A DNA stretch of 33,831 nt from an uncultured Candidatus Melainabacteria bacterium (lineage in GTDB: Bacteria > Cyanobacteriota > Vampirovibrionia > Gastranaerophilales > Gastranaerophilaceae). Shown here in pieces: positions 14,309 to 21,799 of the stretch (the stretch's first letter is position 1; each line of letters begins with the position of its first letter). The position numbers and the translations under genes were made by a program. The notes beneath the pieces were generated by a model. That model had not been told where the DNA came from. It made no database searches and worked only from the letters and a program-made list of their open reading frames with translations. Location of the stretch: contig CAKUUX010000015.1 in the NCBI GenBank assembly GCA_934693165.1, positions 1 to 33,831 of the forward strand, written 5' to 3'.

Positions 14309-15847
14309 ATGGAAATATTAATAAACGCCTTATATATATATGTAGCAGTCTTTTCAATATACTTTTTGATATTATCTGTTCGCAATTTGAACACAAATAA
14401 ATCAAAAATTGACGAAGTTCTTGCGTATAATATTGAGAAAAAACAGCTTTGTGTTGTTATTTATGCTCATAATCAACTTAGAGATTTGGAAAAAATTCTA
14501 AATCAATTAAGAAGACAAGATTATGCTATAAATAACTTTCAAACATACGTAATTCTTGATAATTGTACTGATGGCTCTCAAGACTTTGTTTCTTTAAAAT
14601 CATCTGTAAATGTTTTAGAATTGAATGAAGGTGGCTTGATTGGTAAAGATGCATCTTATTCAATTTTGTTAGAAAAATTAATTACTAACGAAAATATTGA
14701 TGCGTACGTATTTTTAGATGTTGATAAATATATTAATACAGACTTTTTGACTTCTATAAACTATGCGTTGTCTAAAAATGATGTTATTACAGGTTCTGTT
14801 GTTTATCAAAATCATAAACAAAACCTTGTTAATAAAATTAAAAGAGTTTATTCAATTTATATGGATCATTTCTTACGTAATTCAAGAAGCATGCTTGGTT
14901 TAGCAAATTCTATAAACTCTAAAATTCTTATTATTAAAAAAGACCTCGTTGATGCAATAGGAAGTATCGATTTAAAAAATGTTGAAGCTGAGCTTAAGTA
15001 TAGTTTGTTGCTATCAAAAATAAAAAAACAATGTTATTTTAATCCTAATATCAGATGTTATTCTACATCTTCTGATATTGAAATTGAAAGACCAACTTTA
15101 TTTTCAAGATTAAAATTATTCAAAAATTGTTTTTCAACTACAAAAACTTTGAATTTTAAATACGTTGAATATGTTTATTCTTTGTTAAATCCAAATTGTT
15201 TATTTGCAATATTAGCTTACGCTTTTATAATTTCATTCTCACTTAAATATTACTTCTTTGTTTCATCAGAAGTTGTTTTAGTGACATGTCTTTGTTTAGT
15301 TGCTGGTTTTTTCTTAAGTCTTGTAAGAGCTGATTTAAGAGGAAAAGATTATTTATACTTAATGCTTTATCCAGCCTATACTCTAGGTAAGATTATTTTA
15401 AGTTTTCCAATTATTAGTTTCTTTGCGAAAATCATTCTAAGCAAAAAATCTGATAAGCAAAAATATGTAGTTAATGTTGAGGCAACCCTAAAAAAAAGAA
15501 AGTTGCCATGCAAATTGGAATTAATTGTTGAAAATGATATGTCTAAGGTTGTGTTTAGATATAAAAATAAAAAATTCACTACTTCAAAACATCTTCGTAT
15601 GAATGAAGCCATAAAAGAATTAGTAGATAAATTAAGAGATTACAATTTTACCCTAAATATTTGTCAATGTTGTAAGTTCTTTACTCCATATTCTGATGGT
15701 ACTCAAAATATGATTCAAGGTACTTGTCATTACGAATTTGCAGGTATTGATAAAAATGTTCAATTAAATGTTTTATTATGGAATTCTTGTGGAGCACATG
15801 TTCCAAATCAAGCGCATAGCTTGATTGAAGAAATCGCAAATAATTAA
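14309..15847 (+). CDS. Membrane GT2-like glycosyltransferase with Cys-rich C-terminal extension
   Basis: A 512-aa protein: N-terminal membrane helix (about 2-24), GT-A/GT2-like domain (about 45-270) with ILDNCTDGS (82-90) and DVD at 137-139 in the nucleotide-sugar site, a hydrophobic block (about 295-385) with two or three helices, then a soluble tail with C452, C454, C455, C473 and C494. The canonical Q-x-x-R-W of processive synthases is absent and the acceptor-site acidic residue is not obvious, so activity is uncertain. The tail (CQCC...C...C) looks like a zinc or disulfide module and is unusual on a GT2. GTAGGTAAG is the likely ribosome site. It could act in surface polysaccharide synthesis; substrate unknown. 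Confidence 0.8.
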   Translation: MEILINALYIYVAVFSIYFLILSVRNLNTNKSKIDEVLAYNIEKKQLCVVIYAHNQLRDLEKILNQLRRQDYAINNFQTYVILDNCTDGSQDFVSLKSSVNVLELNEGGLIGKDASYSILLEKLITNENIDAYVFLDVDKYINTDFLTSINYALSKNDVITGSVVYQNHKQNLVNKIKRVYSIYMDHFLRNSRSMLGLANSINSKILIIKKDLVDAIGSIDLKNVEAELKYSLLLSKIKKQCYFNPNIRCYSTSSDIEIERPTLFSRLKLFKNCFSTTKTLNFKYVEYVYSLLNPNCLFAILAYAFIISFSLKYYFFVSSEVVLVTCLCLVAGFFLSLVRADLRGKDYLYLMLYPAYTLGKIILSFPIISFFAKIILSKKSDKQKYVVNVEATLKKRKLPCKLELIVENDMSKVVFRYKNKKFTTSKHLRMNEAIKELVDKLRDYNFTLNICQCCKFFTPYSDGTQNMIQGTCHYEFAGIDKNVQLNVLLWNSCGAHVPNQAHSLIEEIANN

Positions 15848-15857
15848 TTTTAAGTTA

Positions 15858-15886
15858 TTGAAATAATCGTGCACTATTATTATATT
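15858..15886 (+). promoter_or_regulatory. Candidate promoter of the metallophosphoesterase gene
   Basis: TTGAAA (15858-15863), 17-nt spacer, TATATT (15881-15886). Predicted +1 near 15893, giving a leader of about 37 nt. A second -10-like TATAAT (15892-15897) has no -35 at the proper distance. Confidence 0.5.
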
Positions 15887-15929
15887 TGTTTTATAATGTT
15901 TGAAAGCATTGAGATAGAGAACGACAATT

Positions 15930-16907
15930 ATGAGAAGAAAAAAACAAAGTAGTTTTTTAGATAAAATAAGTAATGTTATCCTTGCTTTCTTGTTTGTAGT
16001 TATTACTACTTGGGGCATACAGGTTACAAATGCTGCATCATCAGCAGGTTTGACCTTTGCGCATGTTTCTGATGTTCACTATGCATCAAGTGGTACAAAT
16101 ACTTTATATCGCTTGACAAAAGAATCTCCGGAAATATTTAAGGATGTGATTAACCAAATTAATTCAACACCAAATGTTGATTTTGTTATGTTTACAGGAG
16201 ATCAAATAAATACACCTTACGAAAAAGAATTAAAAAGTTTTGTTCAAGAGGCTAATACATTGAAGTATCCTTGGTATGCAACTCTTGGAAATCACGATAC
16301 TTGTGTAGGCGGGTATTTAACGAAAGCTTTGTACAATGAGATTTTAAGGGAAAATAATAAAAATTTTAAGTTTAATAAAATGTACTATTCTTTTACTCCA
16401 AAATCTGGATATAAGGTTATAGTACTTGATTCAACTATTGATGATAGAATTACGGCTAATGGATATATTGATGAAGCGCAACTAAAATGGTTAGACAAAC
16501 AATTGAAATCTGCAAAAGATTCTACTATTTTAATATTTACACATGTGCCTGTAATAGAGCCATTTAGTAGTCCAAATCATAAATTGTTAAATAGTGATGA
16601 GTTGTTGGCAGTATTGAAAAAATATAACAATCCAATGGGTATATTTACTGGTCATTACCACACAACAAAAATTGTTCAACAAGATAATATGTTATTTGTT
16701 TCTACACCAGCTTTGGTATCTTATCCAAATTCTTTCAGAATGATAAATGTTACTAATCAAAAGAAAAAAGTTGTATTTGATATTACATTTAAAGAAACAA
16801 ATTTGAAGAATTTACAAAAGAAAGCAAAATTAATGGTATTCTCTTCAAAACTATATTACGGAGAGTCTAAAGATAGAACGCATACCTATGAAATAGAAAG
16901 GTTATAA
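15930..16907 (+). CDS. Exported calcineurin-like metallophosphoesterase
   Basis: A 325-aa protein with a positively charged N-terminus and hydrophobic segment (about 15-35), either a signal peptide with cleavage near TNA-A or a membrane anchor. The metallophosphoesterase motifs are in order: DVH (D48, H50), FTGDQ, GNHD, a His in FTHVP and GHYH. The dinuclear metal site is complete. Such proteins hydrolyse phosphomonoesters, diesters or nucleotides outside the cytoplasm; specificity cannot be read from the sequence. The next gene starts 6 bp after its stop, so it heads a three-gene unit with the MBL-fold hydrolase and the TPR protein. Confidence 0.88.
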   Translation: MRRKKQSSFLDKISNVILAFLFVVITTWGIQVTNAASSAGLTFAHVSDVHYASSGTNTLYRLTKESPEIFKDVINQINSTPNVDFVMFTGDQINTPYEKELKSFVQEANTLKYPWYATLGNHDTCVGGYLTKALYNEILRENNKNFKFNKMYYSFTPKSGYKVIVLDSTIDDRITANGYIDEAQLKWLDKQLKSAKDSTILIFTHVPVIEPFSSPNHKLLNSDELLAVLKKYNNPMGIFTGHYHTTKIVQQDNMLFVSTPALVSYPNSFRMINVTNQKKKVVFDITFKETNLKNLQKKAKLMVFSSKLYYGESKDRTHTYEIERL

Positions 16908-16913
16908 ATCATT

Positions 16914-17849
16914 ATGGCAAATGAGTTTAGAGTAAAGTTTAGAGGTGTAAGAGGTTCGCACCCTAGAGCAAATAAAGAATTTATGAAATTTGGTGGCAAT
17001 ACTGCTTGCGTTGAAGTTAATGTAAATGGACATTTAATTATTTTAGATGCAGGAACAGGTCTTATTGAACTTGGTAACGAGTTAATGCAAAAATATCTTG
17101 TGTCAGGAAATGATGAAAATACAAGAAAACCTATTGAAGCAACGCTTTTATTAAGCCATATTCACCTTGACCATATTCAAGGTTTTACGTTCTTTACTCC
17201 AGCTCACTTAGCTTCATCAAAAATAAATGTTTTTGGATCTTCAAATTATAGTGATGAATTAGCTGATGGTTTAGCGGAAATTTTATTTACAAAGTCATTC
17301 CCTGTTGATTTGGGTGATATTGCGGCAAACTTAAATATTTCAAATATTACTTCAAATACAGCTATTATTTTAAGACATGGAACAGAACCTATTATTGTAA
17401 GAGTTGAAAAGCCTGATGATATTCAATTACATGAAGATGATGTTTTGATTACTTGTTATAAATCAACAGCTCACCCTCAAGATGGGGTTATGATTTATAA
17501 AATAACATATAGAGGTCGTTCTCTAGTTTATGCTTCAGATAAAGAAACTTATTTTGGTGGTGATAAGAGATTAACAAAATTCGCAAGAAATTGTGATGTT
17601 TTAATTCATGATGCGCAATATACAACAGAAGATTATTTAAATCCTTATCATCCAAAACAAGGTTTTGGTCACTCAACATTTGATATGGCATTAGAATGTC
17701 AAAACTATGCAAATGCAAGTAAATTAGTATTTTTCCATTATGACCCAAATTATAATGATGAAAAACTTGATAGTTTAGCTTCTTTCTACGGAAACATGGC
17801 AGATAAAGCTTACTTTGCATACGAAAATATGGAACTTGAAATCTTATGA
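16914..17849 (+). CDS. Metallo-beta-lactamase-fold hydrolase, GVRGS family
   Basis: A 311-aa MBL-fold enzyme starting with VKFRGVRGSHP and FGGNTACVEV, the entry of the PhnP/phosphodiesterase-like COG1235 group. Metal ligands: HIHLDH (H82, H84, D86, H87), a downstream His, the bridging Asp in YASDKE, and the terminal His in FFHYD. The usual ligand set is therefore intact. Relatives include cyclic-nucleotide or cyclic-phosphate phosphodiesterases; the substrate here is unknown. There is no signal peptide, so it is cytoplasmic although the gene upstream encodes an exported phosphoesterase. Its stop overlaps the TPR gene start by 4 nt (ATGA). Confidence 0.88.
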   Translation: MANEFRVKFRGVRGSHPRANKEFMKFGGNTACVEVNVNGHLIILDAGTGLIELGNELMQKYLVSGNDENTRKPIEATLLLSHIHLDHIQGFTFFTPAHLASSKINVFGSSNYSDELADGLAEILFTKSFPVDLGDIAANLNISNITSNTAIILRHGTEPIIVRVEKPDDIQLHEDDVLITCYKSTAHPQDGVMIYKITYRGRSLVYASDKETYFGGDKRLTKFARNCDVLIHDAQYTTEDYLNPYHPKQGFGHSTFDMALECQNYANASKLVFFHYDPNYNDEKLDSLASFYGNMADKAYFAYENMELEIL

Positions 17850-18412
17850 TAAAAAGTATAAAGCTTTTTGTACTTTTATTTATTTGTATTTTTGCAGTTG
17901 GGTATTCAAAACCCGACGTCGAGGTTATTGATTCTCAAAAAAATGCATATTTACACAACAATTATGGACTCGTTTATTTTGAACAAGGCAATTATTTTGC
18001 TGCCGTTAAAGAATTTAAAATGGCAATTGATTTAAATCCGAATACTCAAGCTACGGCTGTATATTTTAATAATTTAGGTAATGTTTATTATAAATTAGAA
18101 TTTAGTAGATACGCAGCGCAGTGTTATGAAAACGCTAGAACTTTGTATCCATTGAATATTGAGTATTATAAAAACCTAGCAAAGGCTTATAAACAAATGG
18201 GTGCTTTGTCTGGTAAAATTCAATATTATTCAAAAAGTAAAAATGTCTTAGATAAAGTTTTGCTTGGATTTATGTATCTTGAAGCTGGTAATAAACAAAA
18301 AGCTATGGTTCTATTTGATTCTTTTTGTATGACAGAACCTGATTTAATGCTTACAAGTGGCGTAAAATATTATATGCGACAAGTTCGTGAAGGTACTTAT
18401 CAAAGAGGCTAA
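17846..18412 (+). CDS. Exported TPR protein
   Basis: A 188-aa protein with a signal peptide (residues 1-20, LFVLLFICIFAVG) and at least two TPR units (YGLVYFEQGNYFAAVKEFKM and LGNVYYKLEFSRYAAQCYEN) plus a third weaker repeat near the C-terminus. It is probably periplasmic or membrane-anchored and may scaffold protein contacts. Translationally coupled to the MBL-fold gene through the ATGA overlap. Its own stop overlaps the convergent TOPRIM gene stop by 4 bp. Role unknown. Confidence 0.83.
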   Translation: MIKSIKLFVLLFICIFAVGYSKPDVEVIDSQKNAYLHNNYGLVYFEQGNYFAAVKEFKMAIDLNPNTQATAVYFNNLGNVYYKLEFSRYAAQCYENARTLYPLNIEYYKNLAKAYKQMGALSGKIQYYSKSKNVLDKVLLGFMYLEAGNKQKAMVLFDSFCMTEPDLMLTSGVKYYMRQVREGTYQRG

Positions 18413-19407
18413 GCCTTTAATTCTTCTATTATTTTTATAATTTCTTCGGACAAATCTTCTTTTGATTTCGCATTTTTACTTATTAAATGTGCAAAATCAG
18501 CTTTTTTAAAATCTTCAAGACCTTTTTCTCTGTAGATTTCTTCTAAATTTTTTACTGTCGATAATTCTGGGTTAAAATCATTTGCTTCAACAAAGGACAA
18601 GTTTTTTAAATGGTTGTTTAATGTACGTAAAATAAGACTTTGAGGAAGTAAATCTTCAAATTCACCTGATTGAACTAAGTGAATTTTATCTATCGGTCTA
18701 ATTTTTGGTTTAATTTGTTCTAAATTTTCTTTAGCATCATTATCTAGCAACACAAAAATTGGGAGTTTTAAAATTTCGGCATATTGATAAAATGCTTTTA
18801 CAACTTGATTTTTACCACCAGCTGAAATTATGTGAAAACCATATTTGTCAAAATCAACATTTAGAATTTTTGAAAATATTGGTAGTAAAATTTCTTCTGT
18901 TATTCCTTCTGCAATGATAATTTTTTTCAACGGAAAATGGGTAGAATATTTATTTCTCATTTCTGATGTGTTATTTTCTTTGTCTACTTTTGAAAGCCAA
19001 AGAAGGTTTTTTACCTTTAAATCTTCACTATACAGTAATTTTAGTGCTGATTTATAATTGATTTTATTATCTAAAAGAGCTTGAGTTTCATTGGAATTTA
19101 TGAAAATAGAATTTTCATACTCTTTTATTTTGTGATTTATAGAAAAATCATTTTCAATATTTCCGTTCAATTCATTTAAAGAATAATTAAAAATTTCAGT
19201 TGCAAGATTAGAAATTTCTAAAAAAGACATTTCTTCTAAATCTTTTTTCTTAAAACTTGGGGTAATAAGATTGTTTAAAATTGTTTCCTTAAAGACTCTT
19301 AAATACTTATCAATAGTCGGTTTAAAGCGTGTTAATCTATCGATTGCAATAATGATTTGCTCACGAGTCATAGGTTTAATTTTATTTTGTTTCAAATTTG
19401 TAACCAT
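18409..19407 (-). CDS. Stand-alone OLD-type TOPRIM nuclease-like protein
   Basis: A 332-aa protein with a helical N-terminal region (about 1-160) and a C-terminal TOPRIM domain (about 161-260) resembling the OLD family: IIIAEGITEEILLP (E167, E171/E172), FVLLDNDA (D222, D224) and SGEFEDLLP (E249, E251), all acidic residues of a metal-dependent nuclease site. The Walker ATPase that OLD and Gabija proteins carry in the N-terminal half is absent. It may process DNA or RNA, or be a regulator. A promoter-like TAGAAA-17-TAAAAT lies 8 nt before the ATG, without a ribosome site. A later in-frame ATG (codon 13) is possible. No helicase partner is adjacent. Confidence 0.78.
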   Translation of the reverse strand: MVTNLKQNKIKPMTREQIIIAIDRLTRFKPTIDKYLRVFKETILNNLITPSFKKKDLEEMSFLEISNLATEIFNYSLNELNGNIENDFSINHKIKEYENSIFINSNETQALLDNKINYKSALKLLYSEDLKVKNLLWLSKVDKENNTSEMRNKYSTHFPLKKIIIAEGITEEILLPIFSKILNVDFDKYGFHIISAGGKNQVVKAFYQYAEILKLPIFVLLDNDAKENLEQIKPKIRPIDKIHLVQSGEFEDLLPQSLILRTLNNHLKNLSFVEANDFNPELSTVKNLEEIYREKGLEDFKKADFAHLISKNAKSKEDLSEEIIKIIEELKA

Positions 19408-19484
19408 TGTTAATAATTTTAGCTCAAAAAAGGCAATTTTTCTATAAAAATATTTTTTATATATACATAAGGTAGGTAATAATA

Positions 19485-20828
19485 GTGCAAGCTAATTTCT
19501 TTAAATTAAACAATTTGAATATTGCATCTTCAAGAGTTTCTTTTGGAAACGCTTCTAAATCTGCAAATGTTCAAAACTATGCCCAAAATCCTATCAAAGC
19601 TCCAACTTATCAAGCATTACAACATAATGCAACAATTCAAACTCAATTAAATTCAAAAGCTGATATAGCAAAATATTCTGATTTAGTAGCTAATCTTGAC
19701 CAAGATGGTAGACAAGCTGCTAATTTATTGTTAAAAACAGGTATTTTATTAAACAATAATTCAAATGATAAAACTTCAACATTAGACAATTTGCACAATA
19801 TTATTACCAACCCAAGAGCAAAAGGTCTTGATGCAAAAGTTGTATTAAATGAAACTGTTAAAACTTTAGCAAATCCATTTAAAATTACTCAAAAATTTGG
19901 TGATATTCCTGCTCATTTGCAAGATGCAGTAGCAGATTACCAATCACAAGATGAAAATAAAGATTTTAAAGCAGTTAAAGCTGAACAAAACGTTAAAAAT
20001 TCTGGTTGCTGTGTTGCAGCATCTATCGAATACAATTTAGCAAGTCAAATGCCTGCCGAATTTGCAAGATTAGCAGAAGGTTTTAGTTCTGATAAAATGT
20101 CTGCAACAAAAGAAATTTCTTTAAACAGCTTATGCGAAAACAAAGATGATTCTATCTGGTTGTTAGACAACTTTAAAATCCCTTACCAAATGAAAGGTAA
20201 TGATAAGGCTGTTGTTACTGTTGCTCCTGATAAAAATGCTATCATTAGAGCGCAAATTCAAAATTCTTATAAAGATGCTGGCGAACGTTCAGTAGTTGAT
20301 GTATTGATGCAATCAACATTTATGAACATTGGTTCTCAACAAACTTACAATGCTTTAACAGATAGAAGAATTGGTTCTTTCAGCCCTGATGACAGAGGCT
20401 TAGTTGAAATCGAAAAAACTTTTACAGAATCAGTTATTGGGGATAAAGCAAAAACTTCTGTAACTTTCCAAGATGTAAAAACTGTTGAAAATAAAGATGG
20501 TAGTCAAGATGCTGTTTTAGTTGGTCATACAACTGATGCTAACACAGTTAAAAGAAGTTTATTAAAATCATTAGCTCAAGGTGAAAACGTTATCATTGGT
20601 TATACAGAAATGGACGAAGAAAACAAAGTTTTAGGTGGTCACGAAATCACTGTTATTGGTGCTAAACTTGCTCCAGATGGTAAATTAATTTTCGTATGTA
20701 ACGATACAGATGATAATATTGATGAACCAATCGAATTCAACGAAGATTATATCCTTCCTCGTATTCACCACGTAGGTTTACCTCAAAACGTTGTTGATAA
20801 TGATAAAAAATTAGCTTCAATCGCTTAA
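19485..20828 (+). CDS. Hypothetical protein with papain-like C/H/N(D) residue arrangement
   Basis: A 447-aa protein starting with GTG and preceded by AAGGTAGG. I do not recognise the family. The N-terminal 130 residues are polar, Asn/Gln-rich and helical, with no signal peptide; SSRVSFG near the start matches short N-terminal words seen in Melainabacteria proteins. The middle has NSGCCVAASIEY with C175/C176 at the start of a helix, and the C-terminal part has GGHEITVIGAK (H386) followed by FVCNDTDD (N406, D407). The order Cys-helix, His-strand, Asn/Asp is that of papain-like (C1/C39) peptidases and transglutaminases. Activity is inference. Codon choice looks like that of a well-expressed gene. 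Its stop abuts the convergent GT2 stop. Confidence 0.75.
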   Translation: MQANFFKLNNLNIASSRVSFGNASKSANVQNYAQNPIKAPTYQALQHNATIQTQLNSKADIAKYSDLVANLDQDGRQAANLLLKTGILLNNNSNDKTSTLDNLHNIITNPRAKGLDAKVVLNETVKTLANPFKITQKFGDIPAHLQDAVADYQSQDENKDFKAVKAEQNVKNSGCCVAASIEYNLASQMPAEFARLAEGFSSDKMSATKEISLNSLCENKDDSIWLLDNFKIPYQMKGNDKAVVTVAPDKNAIIRAQIQNSYKDAGERSVVDVLMQSTFMNIGSQQTYNALTDRRIGSFSPDDRGLVEIEKTFTESVIGDKAKTSVTFQDVKTVENKDGSQDAVLVGHTTDANTVKRSLLKSLAQGENVIIGYTEMDEENKVLGGHEITVIGAKLAPDGKLIFVCNDTDDNIDEPIEFNEDYILPRIHHVGLPQNVVDNDKKLASIA

Positions 20829-21758
20829 TTATTTATTTTTTAATCGCATTTGAATATCTTCTAAAAGCTTTCTATTTATAGATAACAAATCTGATGCTAT
20901 TGCAATGACCGAAGTTTGCACGCCTGTAATTATTAAAATAGAGGCTAAAATTAAAGATTGAATATGCCCAGAACCTTCGCCAATAGCATAATAATATAAA
21001 AATCTTCCACCTGTTAGTATCCCAAGGATTAAAAATATTGCTGAAATTATTGCAAAAAATCTGAATGGTCTATAAACGACAAACATTCTAATCATTGTGA
21101 GAATTGAGCGTAATATATAAACAAAAATATTTGATATGAGTCTTGATGGACGTTCTTCTTTGTTCACTCTAATTGGAACATTTTCAATTACTAGTCCTTT
21201 TGCGTTTGCTTGGATAATTGTTTCCAGTGTATAAGTGTAATTATCAAAAACATTTATGTTTAAAGCCGTTCTTTTTGAAAAAGCTCTAAATCCACTAGGC
21301 GCATCATTGATTTTTACACCACTTATAATACTCATAACTTTTGAACCCAACTTTTGTAGGCATTTTTTTATAAAAGAAAAATGTTTGATATTAGAAATTG
21401 GTCTTTCTCCAATTACCATATCGGCTTTGTTTTCTAAAATTGGTCTAACTATTTTTTCTATATCATCGGCACAATATTGATTGTCAGCATCAGTATTAAC
21501 AATAATGTCTGCTCCAAGCTCCATAGCTTTGTTTAAGCCTACAGAAAAAGCCCTTGCCAGCCCATAATTTTTATTTAAGGAATGAATATTTTTTATACCA
21601 AGTTCTTTGGCAACTTCAACTGTTCTATCAGTTGAACCATCATCAATAATCAGCACTTCAATTTCATCTATCCCATCAATATTTTTGGGTAAAGAATGTA
21701 TTGTGACAGGAAGTGTTTTTTCTTCGTTATAACAAGGTATTTGGATTATTAGTTTCAT
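20829..21758 (-). CDS. DPM1-like polyprenyl-phosphate glycosyltransferase (GT2)
   Basis: A 309-aa protein: GT2 domain (1-225) with IPCYNEEKTLP, IIDDGSTD (38-44), the metal/nucleotide motif DADNQY (90-95) and SGFRAFSKR, plus two C-terminal membrane helices (about 232-252 and 262-290). This is the architecture of enzymes that transfer a sugar from a nucleotide donor to undecaprenyl phosphate on the cytoplasmic face. The divergent neighbour, a GT39-like transferase, would use such a lipid-linked sugar outside. The ATG is 28 bp from the neighbour's ATG. No ribosome site; TTGTAA-17-TATAAT lies 12 nt upstream. Confidence 0.9.
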   Translation of the reverse strand: MKLIIQIPCYNEEKTLPVTIHSLPKNIDGIDEIEVLIIDDGSTDRTVEVAKELGIKNIHSLNKNYGLARAFSVGLNKAMELGADIIVNTDADNQYCADDIEKIVRPILENKADMVIGERPISNIKHFSFIKKCLQKLGSKVMSIISGVKINDAPSGFRAFSKRTALNINVFDNYTYTLETIIQANAKGLVIENVPIRVNKEERPSRLISNIFVYILRSILTMIRMFVVYRPFRFFAIISAIFLILGILTGGRFLYYYAIGEGSGHIQSLILASILIITGVQTSVIAIASDLLSINRKLLEDIQMRLKNK

Positions 21759-21770
21759 AATTTTGTTTAT

Positions 21771-21799
21771 ATTATATAATTAAAATATGAATTTTACAA
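21771..21799 (-). promoter_or_regulatory. Promoter of the DPM1-like gene, inside the neighbour's start
   Basis: Minus strand: TTGTAA (21799-21794, within the first codons of the GT39-like gene), 17-nt spacer, TATAAT (21776-21771), and 12 nt to the ATG. The leader is only about 5 nt. The -10 box overlaps the opposite-strand -10 by two bases. Confidence 0.6.
21775..21780 (+). promoter_or_regulatory. -10 box of the GT39-like gene, leaderless
   Basis: TATAAT (21775-21780) ends 6 nt before the ATG at 21787, so +1 would fall on the start codon. The -35 position (21752-21757, GTTTCA) is weak and lies over the start codon of the divergent gene. Confidence 0.55.

Noticed and set aside
18402..18418. 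Tiny GGC-TAA-GCC hairpin spanning the convergent stops at 18409-18412
   Set aside because: Only 3-4 solid base pairs around a 3-nt loop; too weak to call a terminator.
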